Translations under genes and position numbers: made by a program
Source: Rhyacophila brunnea
Lineage: Eukaryota; Arthropoda; Insecta; Trichoptera; Rhyacophilidae
DNA: 64,000 nt
NCBI GenBank assembly: GCA_022495005.1
Contig: JAGYXB010000051.1
Coordinates: 1,054,001 to 1,118,000 of the forward strand
Reading direction: 5' to 3'
In this document: positions 31,787-43,652 of the stretch, one piece after another
Layout of the letters: each line of letters begins with the position of its first letter
Numbering within the stretch: the stretch's first letter is position 1
Notes under the pieces: model-generated
Database searches by the model: none
What the model saw: only the letters and a program-made list of their open reading frames with translations
Told to the model about the DNA's origin: nothing

Positions 31787-32725
31787 TCACATCACAAACG
31801 CTTTCAAGACATTGCTGACTTTGCAGTTGCAGATGGGACAACGTTTAGTTTTTATCCACACCTTGACAGAGCATTTGTAGCAACAGCAAATGTGAGCGAT
31901 GCGGCCGTGCACGAAGACACCCGATTTAGGCTCCACAAGGCATGTAATGCACATGTCAGAGTCAGCCTGTTTGGTTAGGTTGATTGACTTTCGCTTGGGG
32001 CGGTTCAGGAGATCAGATTTGACAATATCGCACTCATCATCAGTAATATGTTTACGAGAGATCAAATCCATGTCATCTTTGCTGAACACGATCGAGGGGT
32101 CACTCAACGCCTTCGTGAGCGGCGGCTCCACGTCACATTCATAACTGGGGAACGCGGGTTGACTGAACGAAAGAGAATTTTCAACGGGTAACGCCTCCAC
32201 GTTGAGGAGAGATTGCGCTTTGTAGTTATCCGATAAGACAATGTTATTGTTAAGATATTTCTTTATCACAGACAATTCGCTCGAATCTCGCTTCATTTTT
32301 TTTACGACTTTATCGCCGCCTTCACATTCAATCGAACGTTTTCGATTTTCTTTCTGCTCTAAAATTTCACCTGAGTCAGAATAATGTTTGGGTTTCATTT
32401 CAATATCACGCGTAGGCTTTAAATCTGTATCGAGGGCTAATGATTTTTCATTCCCCAGAGTGATGGTCGGCTGCTGAGAAATGGTGGTGTGTAATGAGAG
32501 ATGTGTGATTAGACGGCTATCGGACTTAACAGAATGGGGCACTTGAATATTTTGAAAATCTAAATCGATGGCGGGGGATTCGATTACCTCAGACTTGGGT
32601 TCCCCCGTTACACTTCTCACCTCGGAAGGCCGCACGGGGCCAGACAGATGATTCCGCTTCTTGGCATTCTTTTTAAATTTTGGCCGCTTACGTTTCGGTC
32701 TAGGTGGAAAGAAGTCTTTTCGCAC
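31787..32725 (-). CDS. Mdm2: MDM2-like last exon with RING domain
   Basis: The acceptor TTTACAG precedes 32725. The exon starts with a strongly basic run (PPRPKRKRPKFKK), likely a nuclear or nucleolar signal, followed by about 230 residues of low-complexity, Ser-rich linker. The last 50 residues hold the RING: CITC, HGRIAH, CCCYKC, CPIC in MDM2 spacing (two His in the third and fourth positions). This type binds E2 enzymes and can dimerise through its C-terminal tail. The tail here ends VLKAFVM; the MDM2 family usually ends with an aromatic pair before the last residue, and here only the Phe is kept. The stop codon is at 31787-31789. Confidence 0.88.
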   Translation of the reverse strand: MRKDFFPPRPKRKRPKFKKNAKKRNHLSGPVRPSEVRSVTGEPKSEVIESPAIDLDFQNIQVPHSVKSDSRLITHLSLHTTISQQPTITLGNEKSLALDTDLKPTRDIEMKPKHYSDSGEILEQKENRKRSIECEGGDKVVKKMKRDSSELSVIKKYLNNNIVLSDNYKAQSLLNVEALPVENSLSFSQPAFPSYECDVEPPLTKALSDPSIVFSKDDMDLISRKHITDDECDIVKSDLLNRPKRKSINLTKQADSDMCITCLVEPKSGVFVHGRIAHICCCYKCSVKVWIKTKRCPICNCKVSNVLKAFVM

Positions 32726-35700
32726 CTGTAAATAAAACAATATTATTTATTACTCACACAAAAACTTTAGTACTACCAGATTCATTTATGAAGCATTATT
32801 TATATTGAGAACAGAGAATTTCATGATTAGGTAATTTTCATTGCTATGGCAATGGTATGAAGACACAAGCCACAAACCAGGAGAAAGGGGGTAAAAAGAT
32901 ATACTAATGGAGAAAATAAAAGATGCTCATTTTCTAGTTTTTCTCGTCTGTTTTTTTGTTTGTTTGCTTAGACAAAATTATTCAATATGTGAATGAAGAA
33001 CGTGTATAATACCTTGTAGCATTTCTCACAATAGCGGAACATGGGGTTGTTGTTGGGAGTTCGGCATTGCGCACATTTCCAGTAGTCAAATGGACTCAAT
33101 TCGGAGTCTGTGGAAGTGGTCGACATGGAGTCTTCCGAATCAGCTGACGCAAAATCCACCTCGTTCAACATGGCGTGAATTACCGTTGTTGTAATTATTT
33201 CCTGCAAATTTCATACATCATTACACATAAAATTTGGAATAAGACAAATTCAATTTTACACGCTTCACATTAAGACTCCTCTAGATCAGAGTGGTGTGCC
33301 TGAAGTGTCTTTGAAGCCATATGTGACAAAGATAAGTACCGAGAAAAGTACAACTATGAACTATACGCATTGTACAATGATCCTTGCCTTTTGAAACGTA
33401 GAAATAGGATGACTCTAATGGGTCAGCCACACCTCAAAGAAGAAAAACACCCAACCACTCGTGAGGTTACTTTACAACAGTTCAGAAAAGACCAGCTGTG
33501 TCGATGAACATAGACTGTACAGTTGTGACTGTGTGGAAAGAGACAGCATCCCTGAGCCAGCTATGGAAATGGCGTGCGGCAAACGCGAGAGAAACCAAGA
33601 GCCACGGGTTGTAGTGCCATCGGAAAATAAATGAATGAATTTTGCATTTCGGAAACAAACCATCATAGGCGAAACTGTATTACTACAAAAACTATTAGAA
33701 TACAGTCTTTTGAAGTGTGCACGTATGTATAATGTAGCCAATATAGAAAAAAATACTATTTAAGCCAGTGTTGTCTCACGTAGGACAACAAATTCAATTC
33801 TGAATTGAATATCGAAACAAAGAAAATGATTTAATAATAGTAATGTGTTTTTGTTGCATTAAGACATTCTGGGTGATTGAATACTAACATCACTACTGGA
33901 GCCACTGGAGCTGTTGCTGTCCACAAATTGGGGAGTCTTGTCATTGGGGAGATCGACGTCCGTGGAGACCACCTCGTATTCTATCACGGAAGCGGCGCTC
34001 TCATCGCTCGACCACTCCAAGTCGCTAGTGTCCCTAGCTAGATCTACAACATGACAATTGCCACAAGATTATTACCTAGCATGACACAACAGTCTTAAAA
34101 GGGAGCCATAGATAAGGGGCTCATTGGCTGACTACACAGAAATAGATATATTATGAAAGCAACAAGGGACCTCTTGAGACAATATAGTTATTCACTCGAA
34201 TATCAAAGTAGACACTTGGTGAATATGACACAACAGTCTTAAAAGGGAGCCATAGATAAGGGGCTCATTGGCTGACTACACAGAAATAGATATATTATGA
34301 AAGCAACAAGGGACCTCTTGAGACAATATAGTTATTCACTCGAATATCAAAGTAGACACTTGGTGAATATATGAGTGAGTGCAGTGTATTCATACTGCAT
34401 AATATATTTTCACTGGATGAATATCAAGTGACCTCTGCTTCTTGTAAATGTGTGGTGAATTCAATACATTGTCAAGAGACGCTATAAGGATATTGAATAT
34501 ACCAATGTTTATCTTAATCCTGCAATTCTATTGGGCGAAGGCTAGATTAGACTTGAATGATAAAAGAGGTTATTATGATAATCATTGGCATGTTCAATCT
34601 TGAAAAGGATATATTAAAATATACGAGTAGATATTACAAATCAATAAATTTGGGGTTCAGGAGTAAATAATAATCCAACAAGATATATACAAGCTACTTA
34701 CTGATTTTTCAAAAAAAAAAAAAAAGTTTCATTATTCTTAAAAACCAAATTGGACGAAATTATATTTTTTTTTTTTTTTGAGAATCAGTACCTTGTATCT
34801 CTGTTGAAATATTTGAACATTCATGTCGCTTAACATTATTTACTTCCGAGCCCCTCACATAATAAATAGGATAAATAATTATGACATTTCCATTTGAACA
34901 ATCCCAAATATACTACCATATTATTTGAAAATTATGAACATATAGACACAATATTAACCATGTGCAAGTTCTATGGTTCTAAACAAAAATCTTGGCAAAA
35001 TGCACATTGTGTATTTGATCCAGTGAAAGGATCCAATGGGTTGGGCAAAGGGTTAACCACCACTCTATATAAAAAGTCCATTAACATGTACACTTCGCTG
35101 AACAGCCGCCCTACCCAAACGATTACATGAGTACATGTTGCATCGCCCAAAATTAATTCAAATAAAATTTTGCCATGTTAATTATTAAATCATAAAATAA
35201 TTAGCACATCAAAGGGATCAATACAACCTTCATCCTGTGGAGGGGCCCATATGCCTGCTTAGGAGTGAACATATAATATTTTACTTAGTTAGGTAAGTAT
35301 ATTATAAATATGACGAGTTAATAATTCAAATTTGAGGTTGTCAAATAAAATTGTATATCCGTTATTAATTAGGTATATTACATACTTTAAAAGCATTAGT
35401 ATATTATGAAAAAAAATAGGATAAATAAATATATTTTAAATGGTTAGGTAGTTGAAACAAAAAGAAATATTCAGACATTTTAGTGCTTCTCTGTATTATA
35501 AAAATGTAGGCAGAATTGCATTTTGATGAATTAAAATGAAAAAAGCGCGGAGAAGAACAGAAACATGACATTATCATTGAAAAAGTTACTGAAATTAAAT
35601 GAGAATGTAATTCAACACATTCTTTGCAAAGCGTGCAGACAAACATTAAAAGATGATAAATAATATGTAATAAAACAAAAGTGAAAATTGCAAATGTGAC

Positions 35701-38700
35701 TTGATCATTGCTGACGAAACATTGCATAAAATCTAAGTACCAATTAAAAAGAATATTCCCGTATCTGTCAGCATTTTGCAGACGAGTCTAAAAATATAAG
35801 TGGAATGCAATGAAGAAAACTCGTAAGACTGCTCAGGTCCATTAATATCACTGCTAATTGATTTGAAGAAATGTATTTGAGAATTTCACGAGGGGGACAG
35901 ATATAAATGAACCAGAAATCAATACCTACCAAGCATTTCCTAATTAAATAAAACATACATAATAAATTTACAAACCTAAGTTTATTACATTTTTTATAAT
36001 TTCTCATTTGGGGTACATCACTGTCACTTTTTTTTTTTTTGTATTGGGGTACCATTTTTTTCCATTAGGTAGATATATTTATATATCTAGGTACGATATT
36101 TTTTTTCCATTTTTCTTTTTTTTTTAATTTCTTTTGGATTATAATATTAAATTCAGTAGGCATTTTTTTTTACTGAAATAATTATTGTAACGTGATGTGT
36201 TTTTTTTCAATCATGTTCACAATATTTCTTATCACTAACATAATGATACCATAATCGCCTAATCAGACACACATGCATAATTAAATAGACAGGTGGAGTG
36301 CCTGTGATATATTCATGCAAGCTGTGACATGAAAACAGGCATCGATTGCATGACCTCACAAGAACAGACATGTACAAGAGCTGAGATGACTAGTAAAATT
36401 TGTTGACTCACTTTCTCTTAGAACTGCAATAGGCAGAAAAAATATCCCCATAATAATATTTTGGATACCTACATACTTCTAAATAATTAATAAATTAAGT
36501 TTTATAAAATAGTTTAAAAAGATGTTTGCGTTCTTTGCGTGAGGTATGCAAGATAATAATTGTTTACTTATGAAGATTTACACAATAAAACAAATGCCAA
36601 CTAGATCTCTAGACCACACTACTGATAATCATTTAATTTTATAAGAAAAACAGAAACCAAGGGACGTAACCGACATAACAATGCTAATAGAAAATCATAA
36701 TTTAGCCACAACCACAATGTGTGGAACATGATAAAACCGGTCTCTCTATTACAAAGAGATTAGTGGGTATTTACAAAATAAGTTTATAATTAAACAGAAT
36801 TGGATTTATGAAAGAAAAAAAAAGTGAAAAGTAATAATTATTAGTGGACATGAAAAATATAAGTTTACTAAGTACCAAAATGAAAAAGCAGGAAAGTTAG
36901 TACTTAATATATTACATCCCTTCGTTCCCACTAAGCCGTGGTCTTTTTCTGTATGATTATGAATAGCGAACAAAGAAATTAATATGATCGTATTCTATTG
37001 CAACACACTAAACAGTAACATTCTGTTGAACAAACAAATACTTATTGATCACTCTAGGTTAAATTATTTGTACGAGCGGAGGAGCCTAGGATGGGGTTTC
37101 ATGACAACAAATCTCGAGCTGAAAAACCAATGTGGTATTTGCGATGTTGAAAATATCCATTAATTATTTCAGATGGACAATCGCTAAATGTACAGATTGC
37201 TTATCACAATAATTACGTGGAATTTTGTGGAAAGACCAGATGCTTACTTATAATAAATAGATAAAAATGGGAAACATTACAAAAATTCCAAATTAGATTT
37301 TTTTTTAAAAATTAGGCATCACAAACAAAAAAACATTGATAATGACCATACTATTATGTGTTTGAGTGAATGACTTCTTGTCAATTTGCACAACTAATAT
37401 TTGAGTGATGGGTCCATTATAAGTATCATACAAAAATGGATGAGTCACTCTTCAAGTTGAAACCCGTTCCAACGTGTATTTGCAATTTTTAGAACTGCAA
37501 CCAATACAACACACTATTGAAATCAAAAAGTTTCAACTAAACTAGAGGCATCCACATTATTTTTTTGTATTACAGCACTGAGATGATCCCAAAACATTTT
37601 AGTGCAGTTAGAATAAATTGGTAACCATAGAAAAATACTCTGTACATTGGTGTATTGAAAAATAGGGGCATTTATGAGGTTTAAATATTCAATATAATGA
37701 TGGAATATTGTATAAAAAAAACTTGTTTTTATCCCAGTGCAGTCCTGGCAAATGAATCTCACAACAGAGAATGATAAGACTATAGTAAAATTTATTAACC
37801 AGCACTATCATAATATATTTACGCTGTCTCTATAAAACAAGGTGTTCTTCAACTCTTTGGTTAAAATAGGACATTATGAAGCTAGATCTATCAATTTCTA
37901 CCCTACCGATGCATTTGTACAGATAAAACTTATCTTCTAATAATAATAGCCGAGCAAGCTAAATTTGTTTTAATTGGAACAACGAATCACACAGATGACA
38001 GACTGAAAAGAGAAATTTTAGAATAATATTTTACTTGGCTACAAGTATACATTGACTTTGAAGCGGTGCCTGGAGGAATTGATTTATTACAGAGCTGAGG
38101 GAAACCAAAACACAGAATACTTGACTCCTGTTATTAACCATTTTCTGCCGAAACGACAAAAAACAACAAACGCCTAAACGACAAGATAAACAGTGAACAG
38201 ACGACTGGAGAGGTATTTTGATTTGAGAGTGGAACAATTCAAAAAATTGGTCTGCTCCGAATCGCTGGATAAATGTTTTTCAAAATAAAAACAAAAAAAA
38301 CTGATGCAGATTAACATCCTGCATCTTTGCTCCGCCATGCGTAAATATGGGCTGAGTCTTGTGAGGTTAGCAAGTAGATTCGCATGTATAGGTAGACGTC
38401 ACGCAATTTCCATTATGCGATATCACGCATCGGGAATTTATAGCAATATGACCTTTATTGTAATGGCGTTAGTGCAGTGTTTCAAATGTCAATGTTCATT
38501 TGAGCGAACCCGTTCGAACCGAACCATTCGGCAGACCCAACAAAAAGCATCAGGAATTTATAGCAATATCACCTTTATTGTAATGGCGTTAGAACAGATT
38601 ATGCCATTCGGCAGACCCAACAATAAAGTGAGTGTCATTTTTTTTTCCAGATGATTCGTCCATATTAATGTCATTGGTTGCAAGCAAGTAACTAGTCAAT

Positions 38701-41605
38701 TAAATAATAAAAAAAATAGAGCTATTCATGAATCTATGTGTTTTGACAAATGAGTAAAAAAATATTTTTAAAAAATTCCGGTCTGTCATATTGTCAAAAC
38801 ATAAAGCTGAAAGGCAATAAAACCAAATAACTATGTCAATATTTGTTCACTTCATCTTCCGGTTCCCTTCAGCTTTTAATTGTTTTTTACAACTAAGTAG
38901 TTTTGCGCATGCCTTAGATTGAATGTGTTGGACACACTCCGTCAAATGTCTACACTAACGTTTACGTCAAATAGTTTTCAATTCAAAATTTTAGTATTTT
39001 TGGCATTTTTCACGGATTGGTAACACCCAGAAATCACATTGAAAAGAAATCCAATGTTTGCGGAACTACGTGCAATAGCACCTTCATCGTGAAAATCAGC
39101 TATCTTGAAACTGATCTGAGTCAAGCCAGTGACCACTCTACGCATGCCCTACGATGCATTCCTCGAACGATCAAAAAAAATCATGAGTATACTATACATA
39201 GCTCATGAATACCAACTCAAACATCTTTGCGTCAAGGATTTTGAATGATTACTGGGTAAAGAATGTCACAGACCAATACATATCGGCTTACTGAGAAGAT
39301 TAAACTTCTGCGACGGTCTTGCATCTTGGTTTGAATTATCATATTTATGACTGCATATTAAATATGACATAATTATGTGCAAAAAAATTGAAAACCTCCT
39401 TCTAGAGATAGAACCTAAATGTACGAAATTGAAGCAAAAAAAGGATCACTTGTCAACATATGAAATTAGCTACAGGTGACTTCGCATTACAGGTCCATTT
39501 ACAACTTGACATTACTGCCATGACATTTATTTCCCAAATTGCAGAGCGTACAAAAAGACAATCTGTCATGATGATTAAATAAGGAGCCGGTTATACTAAA
39601 ATTCGACATTATTATTTAGATGAAAAATCCTGCAAAATTTATGTAAAACTATTTATAACTGCAATCAAGTAATCACGATGCAGAATAAGAAAATCAGAAT
39701 GGCAACTGAGCAATGGTTATATTTGAGTTTACCAACTTAACTATGCTTCACCTACTTACTAAATAATTTCAAACATCAGAAGAGAAATAATGTACCTATA
39801 AGTTTCCTATTTATAGTCAAAATTCTTTGTATGTGTGCATTTTTGGGCCGAATATCATTCAAAACAAACTTTTCTCTGAAAATCATTATTATTGATATAC
39901 CTAATTGGTCTGCAATCATCTTTTGAGTACCTATTTATTGTAAGAATAGTCATTTTATGACCTATACATTCATCAACTAAATTGAAACAGGTGTGATGTT
40001 AGATGCGAATTTCGCTGTGCGTAGTTTTTGGCGGCAATTATTTTCCAAATGTTTCAGATTGGTCTGTGGAAGATTAGTATGTACCATCAAACCAATTTAA
40101 ACAAAATCAAGTTTATGTCATTATGAAATTAGTGGTTTGAATCATTGCTGTTATTAAGAATTCAATTTAGGTCATGGAATCAAACCTATGTTTACTCAGA
40201 CTTTTAATACACAATAACTACATTAATTTAAATATTATTATTATTACCACGTACCACTACTAAAATATAAATAATTGACACAATATGACAAAATAATTCA
40301 CATGACAAATAAGCTACCTGGAAATGTTAAAAATAATAATTGAGTTTAAAACATAAACATAGGAATGCGTCGATGACATTGAGCTACTTTACAAGCTGAT
40401 GTTGGGGAGTTTAAAAGCGGGCGAGTCAGCTAGTGCGATTGTGATGAAGACACAAAACTTTCCAATCGCTCAGAAGCCAACGAACTAGTGAGTTGAAACT
40501 ATCATTTTTGGTACTATTTTGACAGGACGTATAGAGTAGTTAGTTTTTTTACTGGGAGGTCGCCACTATCGCTTTACTGCGCAGATGCATATCAACCCAC
40601 ACGCCAGCGTGTAGTGTGTAAAGTAGCCCGGCTTTCAACTTTTCTCAGTAAAATGTTTACAATCTGATTGTTAACTAGTTTGATGACACTGAGCGAGTTT
40701 AAAAGCAGACTGTAAATTTGCTGGCTTGTAGCTTAAAAAGTACCTAGATCAATGTCATCGAGCCATAGTCAATAAATTGCAATCAATTTAGATTACTTCA
40801 AAAAGCCTGTTTTTAATTGCACGAGATCAAAAGTTATTTTGTTCATCCAATAATCAAGCATTTGATTTTCTGTATATTTATAAAACTTATTCGATAGTCC
40901 AGAACTTTTTGCAGACAATAAAGCCTTAATTATTACAGATATACGTATAGGTAACATTTTGATCAGTCCACATTATAGCAAAGTTTTAGTTAAAATTAAG
41001 ATATTTAGCAAGCGAGAATTTACGTACAATGAAACCCCATTAAGTCCACAAAAAAACCGTTGAAGATGACCCAATCCATCAGATGAGAATGTCAATTGTA
41101 GAGTTTCAGCTTATTTTCTAACCTTGTTAGTATTTTTAAACGAAAGCACACAGTTCAAATATTAAAACAAAAACAACACTTTTACACACGACTAAAATTT
41201 GGGGAGGCGAAATAAACGGGAAGTGAAATTTCATTTTGATGGGGGGTCACAGGGCAACTGTGAACAATCCATGAGTCCATCCATAGTTTTCCTACCGGTT
41301 TCTTTTCCCTGTATACTGAGGGCGGTATCGGAGCCATCGTCAGATTCGCAGGACGATTCGCTTTCCAAGACGTAGTGGTTCCAGGAACCCCGCTTCTTGT
41401 TTAGGTGTTGGAGTTCGTTATTGCGCGCGCGGTTACGTCGCCAATCCAAGTAGTCTGCAAAGCAAATTGTACTCTTCAAACAACTGCACCGTTAACACAA
41501 TACGTAAAACTAATAAATATCACTGGATATAAACTCACTGTTAGATGAACTGGGTGTAGCGACATCGTATCCGCTCATCTTTTGTATACACAACGATGGC
41601 CGCTG
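31787..41605 (-). CDS. Mdm2: MDM2/MDM4-like E3 ubiquitin ligase, five exons
   Basis: Minus-strand exons are 41605-41539, 41454-41296, 34043-33889, 33201-33013 and 32725-31787. All junctions have GT-AG ends and compatible phases (1, 1, 0, 0). The ATG is at 41578, but the frame stays open upstream to a plausible acceptor at 41605, so more 5' exons may exist. The product has a Ser/Asp/Glu-rich acidic segment with DLEWSSDES and EYEVVSTDVD, a RanBP2-type zinc finger and a C-terminal C2H2C4 RING. In other animals MDM2 ubiquitinates p53 and is bound by ribosomal proteins through the acidic and zinc-finger region. A SWIB domain, which holds p53, is not seen. Introns are long (7.25 kb for the second) and carry MITEs and repeats. 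The gene is absent from flies, so its retention is notable. Confidence 0.85.
33013..33201 (-). CDS. Mdm2: MDM2-like zinc finger exon
   Basis: A 189-nt exon, in phase 0 at both ends, between acceptor TTTGCAG and donor GTATTATAC. It encodes acidic text (DSEDSMSTTSTDSELSP) followed by DYWKCAQCRTPNNNPM and CEKC. This is the W-x-C-x2-C...C-x2-C pattern of the MDM2 RanBP2-type zinc finger, the ribosomal protein contact region. Confidence 0.85.
33889..34043 (-). CDS. Mdm2: MDM2-like acidic-domain exon
   Basis: A 155-nt exon between acceptor GTTGTAG and donor GTTAGTAT. It begins in phase 1, which fits the exon ending at 41296. It encodes DTSDLEWSSDES, then VIEYEVVSTDVDL and a Ser run. VEYEVVS-like text is typical of the MDM2 acidic region, which binds the p53 core and regulates the ligase. 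Confidence 0.75.
34081..34368. repeat. Perfect-looking 144-bp tandem duplication in an intron
   Basis: ATGACACAACAGTCTTAAAA starts at 34081 and at 34225. The units read identically to the end (ACACTTGGTGAAT). The array is 38 bp upstream of the acidic-domain exon, on its acceptor side. Confidence 0.92.
34676..34806. repeat. Foldback MITE-like repeat with oligo(A)/oligo(T) arms
   Basis: CAACAAGATATATACAAGCT and ACTGATTTTTC lead into an A15 run at the left. The right side is the inverse: T15, GAGAATCAGTACCTTGTATC. The arms are about 45 bp. The element lies in the large MDM2-like intron. Confidence 0.65.
34807..38391. other. Large-intron sequence of the MDM2-like gene
   Basis: No exon is recognised. 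A SINE tail remnant lies at 35220-35265 (CTGTGGAGGGGCCCATAT), and T-rich runs at 36020-36180. Confidence 0.4.
38392..38676 (+). repeat. Dispersed repeat M, copy 1
   Basis: About 90-95% similar over its length to 43359-43652. It contains an internal duplication: GGAATTTATAGCAATAT plus CACCTTTATTGTAATGGCG occurs twice, followed each time by CGGCAGACCC. No inverted ends or target duplication were identified. Confidence 0.85.
38677..40366. other. Intron sequence without exons
   Basis: I see no gene or repeat ends; a frame at 39017-39208 has no supporting motif. Confidence 0.35.
40367..40764. mobile_element. MITE F, copy 2
   Basis: It matches 14341-14714 over its length, including GGGAGGTCGCCACTATCGCT. 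The terminal text GATGACATTGAG is inverted at the right (CTAGATCAATGTCATC). It lies in the MDM2-like intron. Confidence 0.75.
41296..41605 (-). CDS. Mdm2: MDM2-like first visible exons
   Basis: Exon 41539-41605 (ATG at 41578, MSGYDVATPSSSN) ends at donor A|GTGAGT. The exon 41296-41454 starts after TTTGCAG and encodes YLDWRRNRARNNELQ, then SESSCESDDGSD, ending at donor GTAGGAAAAC. The phase-1 junctions fit both neighbours. The text looks like a disordered, charged N-terminus and has no SWIB fold motif. The frame open upstream of the ATG, QRPSLCIQK, leaves the true start unsettled. Confidence 0.65.
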
Positions 41606-43358
41606 CTAGATAGGAAAAGATAGAAATTTTATTATTACAGTCACTGCATACGGTTCGAAATTAAAATACTACACACTGAAGATGTAGAGTACTTATATAC
41701 GAAAATTTGACACTATTCGTATATTTACCCGTATGTTTTCCAGGCAAATCTGCTGCCGGATCGAGTCGGAACGTGCTTGATTATAAGTTTATTTTTATGA
41801 TTGTAAAAATTCCATAGCGTTTAGAAAGAGACAGAGCTATCCAGGCAGGAAATTTCCTTCTCGTTCACGATGTGTTCGTGTTGGAACTTGCAAAATGGCG
41901 TCATTAATTTGACCATTGAACTAAATGCACTTTGCCATAAGTAAAAAATAAATTATAATGTAATTTTACGATCAGTACACACTGGCTAACGGAAATATTC
42001 AGAAAAATGAGTGGGACCTTTGAACTCGATAATTACACTCTCATTAATTCAATGTTCAATACTAGGTAGGTACGATTCAATATGTACACAAAAATAATAG
42101 TAGGTACGTAGTTTAGGTAGGTACCTACGTAGGTACATTACATTAGAAGATAGGTACCTATACATAAAATATAGTATTCAATAAGAGCTACCTAGGTATT
42201 ATGTGATACCTATATTATGATCATGCACAAATTTAATGTTTCGAATGGAAGAGCTTGGCATCAAAGGACTTTCAGCTAGCTATAAGAAACGATTTCTTCA
42301 ATTACACTATGGACTGATATCATTAAGAAAGTGTCTGAAATTAATACTGGCTGAAGCATGGCTCCAGATGGAAGGAGATTGTAGGCAACGTCAATTATTT
42401 CAGTAATTACCATCCACACTAATTAATAGGGAAAAGATGTGAAGAGATGACCAAAAGGGTATTTTTCTTCAATAAAATACAGTCCAAGTCAAACTTTGAT
42501 CTCCACAATTCTCATCCTTCTTTTCCAAAGGTCACTTCTATCGACAAGACAAGTTCTCCTGCCCCGACATTGTTTTCTGCATCGGAGTCTTCCAGCACTC
42601 AAAATGGAAAAGTGCTCGATAATTCTACGAAAATATTTACATAGACAAATGAATATATAAATACTTACATAGTTTTCTAATTTGTATGGGTATTTTGTAA
42701 CAAACAAGACAAGTGTCTTAGATTCTTTGTTTTAAATCGTCGCTGTAGGATAGGTTTGTCGAATCGACCAAATGTCAAATAATGTTCAGGAGACGAAAAA
42801 CAAATTTCATTATCCTATATTTAAATACATGGAGGTATTTGAATTGTTGTTTTTGCAGCACATGAATGCTGTATTCATTGCAAAGCAATTTAAAGAAAAG
42901 GATGGCTCTGGTCCATTTAGATGATAACAGTATAAACCACTTAATTCATTGATAACACCTTTTGTTTTTAAAAAATACGCACCGTGGATATTCGACAAAT
43001 TTTCAGCGCCTTCTGAGAATAGTGTATATTCGACACAGATTTCGGACATTCGGCATTCCAAGCTGAGTGAATTGTTTCAATGGCCATGAAGTACTGAGTG
43101 GTCAAAAAGTATGAACGTTAAATGTTTAAATTAATACTCATAATTAATAATGAAATATTAATTATTGATAGGTAGACATTAAAAGTTTTATATTTTTTGC
43201 GTCATTGATATACTTATCAGGAAAATGATACTTACTTTCAGAATTCATTTGAGGTTATTGGTTCAAAAGTTTAATGTATTTTCACCAATGACATTATTAA
43301 TGGACAACGCACTCAATACAGTAGCTAGCAATTAAATTCACGCACAGCGACATTAGCA
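41606..43358. other. Upstream region of the MDM2-like gene
   Basis: It contains GTAGGTACCTACGTAGGTAC-rich sequence at 42062-42135 and a fragment similar to hAT family 4 (42596-42646, CAAAATGGAAAAGTGCTCGA). A minus-strand frame at 42810-43061 reads like protein (IHGAYFLKTKGVINELSG) but I cannot assign it. No SWIB-domain exon was found. Confidence 0.4.
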
Positions 43359-43652
43359 CATGTATAGGTAGACGTCACGCAATTTTCATTATGCGATATC
43401 ACGCATCGGGAATTTATAGCAATATCACCTTTATTGTAATGGCGTTAGAATAGTGTTTCTAGTGTCAATGTTCATTTGAGCGAACCCGTTCGAACCGAAC
43501 CGTTAGGCAGACCCGACTAAAAGCATCGGGAGTTTATAGCAATATCACCTTTATTGTAATGGCGTTAGAACAGATTATGCCATTCGGCAGACCCGACAAA
43601 AAAGTGAGTGTCATTTTTATTCCCAGATGATTCGTCCATATTAATGTCATTG
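43359..43652 (+). repeat. Dispersed repeat M, copy 2
   Basis: The partner of 38392-38676, same orientation, 5 kb apart, both near the MDM2-like gene. CGAACCCGTTCGAACCGAAC is shared by the two. Confidence 0.85.
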
